This document shows, piece by piece, positions 37,056 to 45,248 of a DNA stretch of 64,000 nucleotides. Source of the stretch: an uncultured Lachnospiraceae bacterium (GTDB taxonomy: Bacteria; Bacillota; Clostridia; Lachnospirales; Lachnospiraceae); assembly GCA_947089905.1 (NCBI GenBank), contig CAMUMG010000003.1, forward strand, positions 124,001-188,000, read 5' to 3'. The position numbers and the translations under genes were made by a program. The stretch's first letter is position 1, and every line of letters starts with the position of its first letter. The notes below the pieces were generated by a model, which ran no database searches, was not told the origin of the DNA, and was given only the letters and a program-made list of their open reading frames with translations.

Positions 37056-39144
37056 AAAGCTGAAATTCATTGATAATATTTTTTAGATTTTCGATACTTT
37101 CTCCACAATCTTTTAATCTTTGGTATCCATCTGTTGTTCTGATAACTACTTCTCCTGTTTTTTCAGCGATTTGAGAAACTCCTTTTGTGGATTGCTCTAT
37201 CGTTTGATTCATTTCTTCTGTCGCCTCTGAGATCTCAGAAATTGTGTTATTTAATTCTACCATTGCGTCCTGTAAATTTCCCAAAATATTTCCAAAAAAT
37301 CCAGCATCTTTTTGATATTCTTCTGCTGTCTTTTTAAAGGACTCATAATCAGCTAAAACAGTATGATCCAGAAAATAAACTGTATCTTCCAGACAGTGCG
37401 ACAGACCAGAAACTGCCTCTGTAACATCTCCTACAATACGATTGATATCCTCTACAGTCTGAAAGGTCTGTGAAGCTAGTTGTCCAATTTCCTTTGCCAC
37501 TACAGAAAAACCTCTTCCTGCCTCTCCAGCTCTTGCTGCTTCAATGTTGGCATTTAATGCTAACAGATTTGTCTGAGAAGAAATTTTTTGAATATTTCCG
37601 GTTAATACATGAATTTGTTCTACTGCCTTAGATTGTTCTACCGCCTTTGTAGACTGCTCTTTAATCGATTGATACATTGTAATTGTTTTATTACTAGATG
37701 TTTCTGCTATACTTCGTAATTGTGTTGCACGCTGCATGACTTCTTTTGAATTATCTTGTCCCTTTTGTACCAAATCTTTCATCTGGTGAGAACTTTGTGT
37801 TACATCACTTACATTTTCTGTAATACGTTGTGTATTTTCTGATGTCTCTTCCATACCCGCTGCAATTTGTTGAGTAGCTGCTGAATTATCTTCTGAAACT
37901 GCCTGATTTTCTTTCATTACAAGATTTAATCCATCCATCGACTCAGAAATTACTAAATTGGTCTTTTGAAGTGCCATTACCATATTGCTCAACTTTTGAC
38001 GCATTTTTCCGACTTCTTTTGCCATGATTCCAGTTTCATCTTTTCTTTTTTCTAAGCCTTCTGTCTGTATACCTCCACGAAAATCCAAATCAGCAATTTT
38101 TCGAATAACACCAGTTAATTTTTTTACTGGTCTTGAAATACTAAATCCTATTATACTTCCTATCACTATAACAATTAAGGTTGCTGTTAACATTAAATAT
38201 ATAATATTTTTCTTTAATTGATTTGCACCTGCTGAGATTTCTTTATCAGGAGCAGAAAGGACAAAATACATATCATTTCCAATCGTTTTATAGAGTAAAC
38301 TTTTTTTCTCTCCATAATAGGTATATTTAAAAGGAACTCCTTCATTTCCATCTGTCTTAAAGAAATTAGAAAGTTCTTTGAGCTCTCCATTTTCTCCTAA
38401 AGATGCGATTTCACTTCCTATTTCTAACTTATTGTGATACATAATCTCACTGTCTGAATTTGTCAAAAACGCATAACCAGTATCATAGATCTTTGTCTGA
38501 TCTATAATATCTGTGATCTGAGAAAATTTAATATCCATTCCAATAATACCTACAGGAACTTCGTTTATATAGAGTGGTATTACATAGGAAATGATATGAA
38601 TTTTAATATTATCATTCCAATAAGGTCCCATCCAAATGGAAGATTTATTTTGAATTGGAATATAATACCACCCCACGTGTTCTAAATCATCTTTTTCATA
38701 GATACTAAAGTCAGTAAGTTCTGCTGGCAAATAGTCCCTTTCTTGATCCGACCACATATAAAAAACTCCGGAAACAGGATTTGTAAATTCAGGATTATAT
38801 CGAAGATATGCTGTAATTGCTCCTTCTGTATGTTCTGCAAATTCTAAAATAATAGGATCAATTTCTTTTGTATAGTTTGGCTCATATTCAGGATTTGTCA
38901 TAATTTTATCAAGATCTAAATTTTTCACTATAATATTTGCTAATGTATCTACTGATTGTTCTATTCTTGCGATTAACGCATCGATCTCATCTGCTTTCGA
39001 AGTACAGGTCAATTCTAAAATCTGCTCGGAATCCTCATTGGTTATTGTACTGGCACTTTCTGTACTAAGAACTGCAATAATTGCTGCACATAAAATGGAA
39101 CAAAATACAATTCCTATAATAATCTTGAATTTAATTGTCCTCAT
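37054..39144 (-). CDS. Methyl-accepting chemotaxis protein with Cache sensor
   Basis: Chemoreceptor of 696 residues. Membrane helix (about 7-28), large extracytoplasmic double-Cache-type sensor (residues 35-300; [18 protein letters not shown] and [13 protein letters not shown] are typical strands), second membrane helix (about 310-332), HAMP, and signalling domain with [20 protein letters not shown] at the tip. Cache sensors commonly bind amino acids, organic acids or amines; the ligand here is unknown. Stands alone. Confidence 0.94.
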   Translation of the reverse strand: MRTIKFKIIIGIVFCSILCAAIIAVLSTESASTITNEDSEQILELTCTSKADEIDALIARIEQSVDTLANIIVKNLDLDKIMTNPEYEPNYTKEIDPIILEFAEHTEGAITAYLRYNPEFTNPVSGVFYMWSDQERDYLPAELTDFSIYEKDDLEHVGWYYIPIQNKSSIWMGPYWNDNIKIHIISYVIPLYINEVPVGIIGMDIKFSQITDIIDQTKIYDTGYAFLTNSDSEIMYHNKLEIGSEIASLGENGELKELSNFFKTDGNEGVPFKYTYYGEKKSLLYKTIGNDMYFVLSAPDKEISAGANQLKKNIIYLMLTATLIVIVIGSIIGFSISRPVKKLTGVIRKIADLDFRGGIQTEGLEKRKDETGIMAKEVGKMRQKLSNMVMALQKTNLVISESMDGLNLVMKENQAVSEDNSAATQQIAAGMEETSENTQRITENVSDVTQSSHQMKDLVQKGQDNSKEVMQRATQLRSIAETSSNKTITMYQSIKEQSTKAVEQSKAVEQIHVLTGNIQKISSQTNLLALNANIEAARAGEAGRGFSVVAKEIGQLASQTFQTVEDINRIVGDVTEAVSGLSHCLEDTVYFLDHTVLADYESFKKTAEEYQKDAGFFGNILGNLQDAMVELNNTISEISEATEEMNQTIEQSTKGVSQIAEKTGEVVIRTTDGYQRLKDCGESIENLKNIINEFQL

Positions 39145-39182
39145 AAGTCACTCCTTTATGTATATTTTAATGTTTTCACCAA

Positions 39183-39255
39183 CAAAAAAAGAAGAGAAAG
39201 AAAAGATAGCTTATCTATACAGCTATTATAGATCTCCCCTTTCTCCCCTTCATTT
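39183..39255 (-). terminator. Probable terminator of the mrp-like gene
   Basis: On the minus strand a purine-rich arm (39231-39252) can pair, with several G-U pairs, to a pyrimidine-rich arm (39189-39205), followed by TTTTTTT. A small ATAGC/GCTAT hairpin lies inside. Confidence 0.5.
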
Positions 39256-39263
39256 TTTAATTA

Positions 39264-40532
39264 TTATTTATGTTCACATGTACAATTTTCTGAATCACAA
39301 GTATGTTCTTCTCCATGTACATGATCACAATTTGGTTCGGTACTGGTTTGTGCAGAACCATCCAGATAAGAAGCCACTGCTATATCAATATCTCCTGTCA
39401 TTCCCGGAACTACTAAAATTCCTGCTTCCATCAATGCCTGCATTGCTCCAAAGCCAATTCCACCACAGATCAAAACCTGAATGTTATTTTCTTTCATAAC
39501 ACCAGCTAATGCCTCGTGACCATTTCCTTTTGTATCTAATTCTGACTTTCCAATGAGATCTCCCTCTTTGATCTCATAGACAGTAAACTTTTCACAATGT
39601 CCAAAATGTTGAAAGACTTTTTCATTCTCATCTGTTGTCACTGCAATTTTTACATTATTTTTTTTATCATCGAATACAGGAAGTAATTTCTCCAAAAAGT
39701 CTGATGCTTCATTTAACCAACTAGCTTCTAATTCCTCGACTTTTCCCTGATCCATACTCTTTGCAATATCTGGGTTTAAAGGAACTTTCGCAAGCGTTAA
39801 AAATCCATATTGATCAGCGATTTCCGAAATTTTGCTTTCTCCAAAGATAGAAATTTTTTCTCCACACTTTGTACATTCTACATAACTATAATTCTCGATC
39901 ATTCCCAATACTGGAATGTTCATAGCATTTGCCATATTGACAGCCTTTTTTACAATCATAGAAACTAATTCTTGTGGACTTGTCACTAAAATAACACCAT
40001 CTAATGGCAATGACTGAAAGACTGTTAAAGGTACATCTCCTGTTCCTGGAGGCATATCTACAAACATATAGTCGATATCTCCCCAAATAACATCTGTCCA
40101 GAATTGTTTTACTGTCCCTGCAATGATTGGCCCTCTCCAAACTACAGGCGTTTCTTCATCTTCTAATAATACATTGACAGACATTAGTTTAATGCCCTTT
40201 TCTGTCACAACTGGAAACAGTCCAGCTTCTCCTGCTTTTGCCTGCTCATGTATTCCGAATGCTTTTGGAATAGATGGTCCTGTAACATCGGCATCTAAAA
40301 TAGCTGTCTTATAACCTTTTTTCTGCATTAATACTGCTAAATAGGAAGTTACAAAAGACTTTCCAACTCCGCCTTTTCCACTTACAACACCAATTACTTT
40401 TTTAACTTTGCTATATCGATTTAACGGAGCTAAAAATTCTTCTTTAGAGGGCTGTCTTGAACTACATGTCGAAGAACAACCCGAACAATCCCCGCTACAG
40501 CTACCTGTCTGCTCATATACTTCTTCACTCAT
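39264..40532 (-). CDS. Mrp/NBP35 family P-loop ATPase fused to a NifX-like domain
   Basis: Probable iron-sulfur cluster carrier. 422 residues from the ATG at 40532 behind GGAGG; an upstream start at 40685 is rejected because promoter elements lie inside that extension. A Cys cluster at the N-terminus (12, 16, 19, 23) is followed by the Mrp ATPase domain with deviant Walker A GKGGVGKS (52-59), DADVTGPSIP, DMPPGTGD, and a C-x2-C pair (CTKCG) that bridges clusters in ApbC dimers. From about residue 310 comes a dinitrogenase iron-molybdenum cofactor (NifX/NifB C-terminal) domain (VFQHFGHCEKFTVYEI), ending in a His/Cys-rich tail. Monocistronic. Confidence 0.93.
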   Translation of the reverse strand: MSEEVYEQTGSCSGDCSGCSSTCSSRQPSKEEFLAPLNRYSKVKKVIGVVSGKGGVGKSFVTSYLAVLMQKKGYKTAILDADVTGPSIPKAFGIHEQAKAGEAGLFPVVTEKGIKLMSVNVLLEDEETPVVWRGPIIAGTVKQFWTDVIWGDIDYMFVDMPPGTGDVPLTVFQSLPLDGVILVTSPQELVSMIVKKAVNMANAMNIPVLGMIENYSYVECTKCGEKISIFGESKISEIADQYGFLTLAKVPLNPDIAKSMDQGKVEELEASWLNEASDFLEKLLPVFDDKKNNVKIAVTTDENEKVFQHFGHCEKFTVYEIKEGDLIGKSELDTKGNGHEALAGVMKENNIQVLICGGIGFGAMQALMEAGILVVPGMTGDIDIAVASYLDGSAQTSTEPNCDHVHGEEHTCDSENCTCEHK

Positions 40533-40596
40533 GATAATCCTCCGTTTTCTATTATTTTTTTCTATGGAAAATCGTATCGATTGTTCCCTTAATTTC

Positions 40597-40624
40597 ATTA
40601 TACTAGTTCTTTCTGATTTGTCAA
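40597..40624 (-). promoter_or_regulatory. Promoter of the Mrp-like gene
   Basis: Minus strand TTGACA (40619-40624), 16-bp spacer, TATAAT (40597-40602), about 60 bases before the ATG. Confidence 0.8.
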
Positions 40625-40733
40625 CTAAGTTAATGACAGATAATTTATTCACAAATTTTTCATATCTACTACACACAATGTACACATTTTTCTCATATAC
40701 TAAAAGTATAGATGAAATGAAACCGGCAGCAAT

Positions 40734-40907
40734 ATGTCAGAAGAACATCTGTTGTTGGTTTCGCCTAACAATAATTCCATTTACATAGATGATTTTAAAG
40801 TAAGTTTCACAAATATCTTCCCTCATAAAGAGTTGTTGGAGTATGAAAATGAACAAATACATTTGTTCATTTTCATACTCCAACAACTCTTTACCTTTTA
40901 TGTTTAA
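40734..40907 (+). CDS. Doubtful 57-codon ORF containing a long palindrome
   Basis: Open frame from ATG 40734 to TAA 40905-40907. The first 40 or so residues (MSEEHLLLVSPNN, IDDFKVSFTN, HKELLEYENEQ) read like genuine coding sequence, with polar, non-repetitive residues. The last third is simply the inverted complement of the preceding 33 bases. No good ribosome binding site. It may be the 5' remnant of a gene truncated by palindrome formation, or chance. The rest of 40625-40733 shows nothing definite. Confidence 0.25.
   Translation: MSEEHLLLVSPNNNSIYIDDFKVSFTNIFPHKELLEYENEQIHLFIFILQQLFTFYV
40826..40893. repeat. 33-bp perfect inverted repeat with 2-nt loop
   Basis: Bases 40826-40858 are the exact reverse complement of 40861-40893 with only AC between. 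It lies 18 bases downstream of the ABC exporter stop (minus strand), so it may end that transcript, but neither side carries a T-run, and the stem is far longer than any other terminator in the window. Confidence 0.9.
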
Positions 40908-40910
40908 TTG

Positions 40911-42761
40911 TTATGCTGTTTTTTCAAATTGTGAGTTATAAAGTTCTGCATAGAATCCTTTTTGTTCTAATAATTGTTCATGTGTTCCCTGTTCTACGAT
41001 ATCCCCATCTTTCATTACTAAAATTAAATCGGCATCTCGAATTGTAGAAAGTCTATGGGCAATTACAAAACTGGTTCTTCCTTTCATTAAGTTATCCATT
41101 GCCTTTTGAATTCTAATTTCTGTTCTTGTATCTACAGAACTGGTTGCTTCATCTAAAATTAAAATTTTTGGATCAGCTAAAATAGCACGGGCAATTGTTA
41201 GAAGCTGTTTTTGTCCCTGAGAAACATTGCTTGCCTCTTCGTTTAATTCCATGTCATAGCCATCTGGAAGTGTTGTAACAAAATGATGGACATGTGCTGC
41301 CCTCGCGGCTTCTATTACTTCTTCATCTGTGGCATCTAACTTTCCATACCGAATATTTTCCCTGATTGTTCCATTAAACAGCCATGTATCTTGAAGTACC
41401 ATTCCAAACATCTGACGCAGCTCACTGCGGTTAAAGTCTTTAACATTGTGTCCGCCTACCAAAATTTCTCCTGCATTGACATCATAAAATCGCATCAAAA
41501 GTTTTATCATTGTAGTTTTTCCTGCACCAGTTGGCCCAACTATTGCCACTTTTTGTCCGGGACTTATTTTAGCAGAAAAATCTTTGATAATTGTCTGTTC
41601 TGGAAGATAACCAAACTTTACATTTCTAAATTCAACACTTCCTATAAGTTCATCTGGATCAGCTGGGTTTTTTACTATAACATCTTCTTCCTCTTCTTCC
41701 ATAAATTCAAAAACTCGTTCTGCTGCTGCTGCGGTCATTTGAAGTTGATTGGAAACTTGAGCAAGTTGTGTTACTGGTTGGTTAAAGTTTCGAACATATT
41801 GAATAAAGGACTGAATATTTCCAACCGTTATCTTTCCATTTACTGCAAGATAACCTCCAAAAATTGCAACTGCAACATAGCCAATATTTCCGACAAATGC
41901 CATGATAGGCTGCATCATTCCAGATAAAAATTGAGATTTCCATGCTGTTTCATAGAGTTTATTATTTGCCTGATCAAAGTCTTTTATTACTTTATCTTCT
42001 GCATTAAAAACTTTTACTACCGTGTGTCCACCATAAACTTCTTCTACTTGACCATTTACAACACCTAAATATTCCTGTTGAGACTTAAAGTATTTTTGAG
42101 AGTGTTTTACAATTACGGAAACAAAAATTAATGATACTGGAAGGCTTAATATTGCAATCAATGTCATAGAACCACTGATCGAAAGCATCATAATTAAAAC
42201 TCCGATTAAAGTTGTAACAGAAGTAATAATTTGTGTAATACTCTGATTTAAACTCATGGCAAGAGTATCTACATCATTTGTAACACGTGAAAGAATTTCT
42301 CCATGTGTATTTTTATCAAAATATTTCATTGGCATTCTGTTGATCTTTTTGGAAATTTCATCTCTAAGCTGATAGCTAACTTTTTGGGAAACGCCTGTCA
42401 TAATTATTCCCTGAATAAATGAAAAGACAGAGCTTGCAATATAAAGCAAAAACAAAATCAGTAAAATTCGTCCAATCGCTTCAAAATCAATTCCTCCTGA
42501 ACCTGTAATTTTAGCTACCAGTCCATTAAAAACTTCTGTCGTTGCCTCTCCAAGTATCTTTGGACCTACCACATTAAAGACTGTACTACAGACTGCACTA
42601 ATCATTACAACAAAAATCTGAATTTTATATTTACTGATATATCGAATTAATTTTGAAATTGTACCAGAAAAGTCTTTTGCCTTTTCTCCGCCTCCCATTG
42701 GACCATGTCCCATAGGTCCATGAGGTCTAGGGCGCATCCTTGCCTGATTTGTATTACTCAT
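40911..42761 (-). CDS. ABC exporter half-transporter, catalytically complete subunit
   Basis: Second half of a heterodimeric multidrug-type exporter. After an N-terminal Gly/Pro/Met-rich stretch (GPMGHGPMGGG) come six membrane helices and the nucleotide-binding domain: Walker A GPTGAGKTT, signature VSQGQKQ (deviating from LSGGQ), Walker B ILDEATSSVD with the catalytic Glu, and switch His in IAHRLST. I use the ATG at 42761, which overlaps the partner's stop by 8 bases; the frame could also open at 42788. Substrate unknown. Confidence 0.92.
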   Translation of the reverse strand: MSNTNQARMRPRPHGPMGHGPMGGGEKAKDFSGTISKLIRYISKYKIQIFVVMISAVCSTVFNVVGPKILGEATTEVFNGLVAKITGSGGIDFEAIGRILLILFLLYIASSVFSFIQGIIMTGVSQKVSYQLRDEISKKINRMPMKYFDKNTHGEILSRVTNDVDTLAMSLNQSITQIITSVTTLIGVLIMMLSISGSMTLIAILSLPVSLIFVSVIVKHSQKYFKSQQEYLGVVNGQVEEVYGGHTVVKVFNAEDKVIKDFDQANNKLYETAWKSQFLSGMMQPIMAFVGNIGYVAVAIFGGYLAVNGKITVGNIQSFIQYVRNFNQPVTQLAQVSNQLQMTAAAAERVFEFMEEEEEDVIVKNPADPDELIGSVEFRNVKFGYLPEQTIIKDFSAKISPGQKVAIVGPTGAGKTTMIKLLMRFYDVNAGEILVGGHNVKDFNRSELRQMFGMVLQDTWLFNGTIRENIRYGKLDATDEEVIEAARAAHVHHFVTTLPDGYDMELNEEASNVSQGQKQLLTIARAILADPKILILDEATSSVDTRTEIRIQKAMDNLMKGRTSFVIAHRLSTIRDADLILVMKDGDIVEQGTHEQLLEQKGFYAELYNSQFEKTA

Positions 42762-44946
42762 GTGCCACACCATCCCTTCTCTGTGCATTTAATTCCTTTT
42801 CAGAAAGCTGAGATATTGCAATTTGACGGTATACTTCACAGTGTTCCATCAGTTCTTGATGTGTACCTTTCCCTACAATTTTACCTTCATCTAATACTAA
42901 AATCTGTTCTGCATGTAAAATGGTACTAATTCGCTGTGCTACAATAATGACCGCTGCGTCGGTAGTTTCCTGTTTTAAACGTTTTCTAAGCTGTGCATCG
43001 GTTTTATAGTCTAGGGCAGAAAAACTATCGTCAAAGATATAAATTTCTGGATGTTTTGCAATGGCACGGGCAATGGAAAGTCTTTGCTTTTGACCACCGG
43101 AAACATTTCCTCCGCCTTGGGAAATTGGTTCTTCATACTGATCTTCTTTCGCCTCAATAAAATCCTGTGCCTGAGCAATTTGTGCAGCAAGTTCTATCTC
43201 TTCTTGTGAAGCATTTTCTTTTCCATAACGAATATTAGAAGCAATTGTACCCGTAAATAAAACTCCCTTTTGCGGTACAAATCCAATTCTTTCTCTTAGA
43301 TCATGAATCGAAGTTTGATTGACTGGAACGCCATCTACTAATAACTTTCCCTGTGAAATGTCATAAAGTCTTGGAATTAAATGTACTAACGTAGATTTTC
43401 CGCTTCCAGTACTTCCTATAATAGCGGTGGTCTGTCCGGGCTTTGCTGTAAAAGTGATATCTTCTAATACATTTTCCTGTGCTCCCGGATACCGAAAAGA
43501 TACATGTTCAAATTCTACTGTCCCTCTTTTTGATAGATCAAATGGTTTTGGCTTTTCTGGTTCTTCAATAGCAGCTTTTGTAGAGAGTACTTCTGCTACA
43601 CGATTGCCGGCAACGGCTGCTCTTGGAAGCATAATAGACATCATACAAAGCATTAAAAATGACATAATAATCTGCATAGTATACTGCATAAATGCCATCA
43701 TATCTCCTACCTGCATCTGTCCTTTATCAATTCCCTTTGCTCCAAACCAAATAATAAGTACCATAACCAAATTCATAATTAACATCATCAATGGCATCAT
43801 AAATGTCATAACACGATTGACAAATAAACTGGTTTTTGTCAGATCTCTATTTGCCTTGTCAAATCGTTTTTCTTCATGCTTTTCTGTACTAAAAGCCCGA
43901 ATAACAGAAAGTCCAGTTAAAATCTCACGAGTGACCAAATTTAATCGATCTACTAATTTCTGCATTATTTTAAACTTTGGCATTGCAATACTAAATAAAA
44001 CAAAAACTAAGCCTACAATAAAAAGGACTGCTAGTGCAATAATCCAAGTCATAGAGGTATTTGTATTTAATACTTTTACAATACCACCCATTCCTAGAAT
44101 TGGAGCATATAAAATCATTCTTAACATCATAATAATCAACATCTGAACTTGTTGAATATCATTTGTACTTCTTGTAATAAGGGAAGCAGTTGAAAATTTA
44201 TCGAATTCACTGTTAGAAAAACCAACAACTTTTTGAAAAACTTCTCTTCTAACATCTCTACTAAAAGCAGAACCGATTCTTGAGGCTAATAATCCTATAA
44301 AAATGGCAACTACCATAGAAAGTAGAGCTAAAGCTAACATCTTTAATCCTGCATTTGTAATATATTTTGTTTGAATTTTATCTGTATCTAATCCAATTAC
44401 TGTATATTCTTTTTGAACAGCACCAATCGCCGCCTGACTTAGAAACATTTCTGGCATCTGTGAAATCATTTCTGTTGGAGAAATCTCCATTTCGCTTTGT
44501 GAACTTATTCCCATAGACTCTAAATCAAAACTTCCAGATATCATTTCAAGCAATATCATCATCTGAATAAAATCGCTTTCGGATGCTTCTTTCTCTTTTT
44601 TATTTAACTTTTTTAGAACATAGATTGGTTCTGTTTCTAAAATGGGATACATTTTGACATATTCATTATACTCTTTTTTAGAAAGTTCTTCTTTGTCAAA
44701 ACGATCCATTTTTTCTATCACACGTTTATAAAGTTCTGGATCGATTTCCTTTAATACATCCACTCTACCGGCACGAATTGCTTTTGGTATTGGACTTTCA
44801 ATTCCGCCTTGTAAAATTCCATTGTCTACAATATCCGACGTATAACTTGGAAGTGACAGATCACAATAGGCTTGAATGATTAAAAAAATTACAATCAATA
44901 TAATTGCACCTGCCGACTTTTTTAAATATTTCATTAATTGCAGCAT
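42754..44946 (-). CDS. ABC exporter half-transporter, degenerate-site subunit
   Basis: First half of the heterodimer, 730 residues. Between the first and second membrane helices is a long polar insert (about residues 45-190) rich in Glu/Lys, characteristic of one subunit of some Firmicutes heterodimeric exporters. The nucleotide-binding domain has Walker A GSTGSGKST and signature NVSGGQKQR, but Asp replaces the catalytic Glu after Walker B (FDDSFSALD) and the switch residue lies in VAQRIST (Gln for His). So only one of the two composite sites should hydrolyse ATP. ATG behind GGAGG. Confidence 0.92.
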   Translation of the reverse strand: MLQLMKYLKKSAGAIILIVIFLIIQAYCDLSLPSYTSDIVDNGILQGGIESPIPKAIRAGRVDVLKEIDPELYKRVIEKMDRFDKEELSKKEYNEYVKMYPILETEPIYVLKKLNKKEKEASESDFIQMMILLEMISGSFDLESMGISSQSEMEISPTEMISQMPEMFLSQAAIGAVQKEYTVIGLDTDKIQTKYITNAGLKMLALALLSMVVAIFIGLLASRIGSAFSRDVRREVFQKVVGFSNSEFDKFSTASLITRSTNDIQQVQMLIIMMLRMILYAPILGMGGIVKVLNTNTSMTWIIALAVLFIVGLVFVLFSIAMPKFKIMQKLVDRLNLVTREILTGLSVIRAFSTEKHEEKRFDKANRDLTKTSLFVNRVMTFMMPLMMLIMNLVMVLIIWFGAKGIDKGQMQVGDMMAFMQYTMQIIMSFLMLCMMSIMLPRAAVAGNRVAEVLSTKAAIEEPEKPKPFDLSKRGTVEFEHVSFRYPGAQENVLEDITFTAKPGQTTAIIGSTGSGKSTLVHLIPRLYDISQGKLLVDGVPVNQTSIHDLRERIGFVPQKGVLFTGTIASNIRYGKENASQEEIELAAQIAQAQDFIEAKEDQYEEPISQGGGNVSGGQKQRLSIARAIAKHPEIYIFDDSFSALDYKTDAQLRKRLKQETTDAAVIIVAQRISTILHAEQILVLDEGKIVGKGTHQELMEHCEVYRQIAISQLSEKELNAQRRDGVAHE

Positions 44947-45008
44947 TTTTTTCCTCCTTCACTTTATTATTTTCTTATAGCTATCTATGTAAATAGAGTA
45001 TGTCAATT

Positions 45009-45036
45009 ATTATATGCCAACATGAAATTCTGTCAA
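45009..45036 (-). promoter_or_regulatory. Promoter of the ABC exporter genes
   Basis: Minus strand TTGACA (45031-45036), 16-bp spacer, TATAAT (45009-45014), both perfect, 60-90 bases upstream of the first ABC gene. Confidence 0.85.
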
Positions 45037-45124
45037 CGCCTAAGATATGAATTTAAGAAAAGGATAAGGGCATTTATTATGATTTAATAATTGAAGTGAA
45101 ATAATTTCCAAAAAACGGATAGCT

Positions 45125-45178
45125 TTTGTACAATTTGCACAAATTTTGATATTAATATTTTTCGAATAATTTCGAAAA
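45125..45178. promoter_or_regulatory. Two palindromes upstream of pullulanase, candidate operators
   Basis: Palindrome 1: TTTGTAC-5-GCACAAA (45125-45143, one mismatch). Palindrome 2: TTTTCGAA-4-TTCGAAAA (45159-45178, perfect), ending 5 bases before the -35. Likely sites for a maltodextrin regulator; no regulator gene is adjacent. The rest of the gap 45037-45124 shows nothing. Confidence 0.45.
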
Positions 45179-45183
45179 GAGTC

Positions 45184-45212
45184 TTCAAATCTGTTTATTT
45201 TTATGGTATCAT
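45184..45212 (+). promoter_or_regulatory. Promoter of pullulanase gene
   Basis: TTCAAA (45184-45189), 17-bp spacer ending TGG, TATCAT (45207-45212): an extended -10 promoter, 37 bases before the ATG. Confidence 0.6.
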
Positions 45213-45248
45213 AAAAATATCGAAAGCAAATAATTAGGAGGAGGACTT

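Noticed and set aside
40533-40685. 51-residue N-terminal extension of the Mrp-like protein
   Set aside because: A perfect promoter (40597-40624) lies inside it and GGAGG precedes the ATG at 40532.
43427-44146. 239-codon plus-strand frame opposite the ABC exporter
   Set aside because: Shadow frame; the minus strand carries a complete ABC protein with all motifs.
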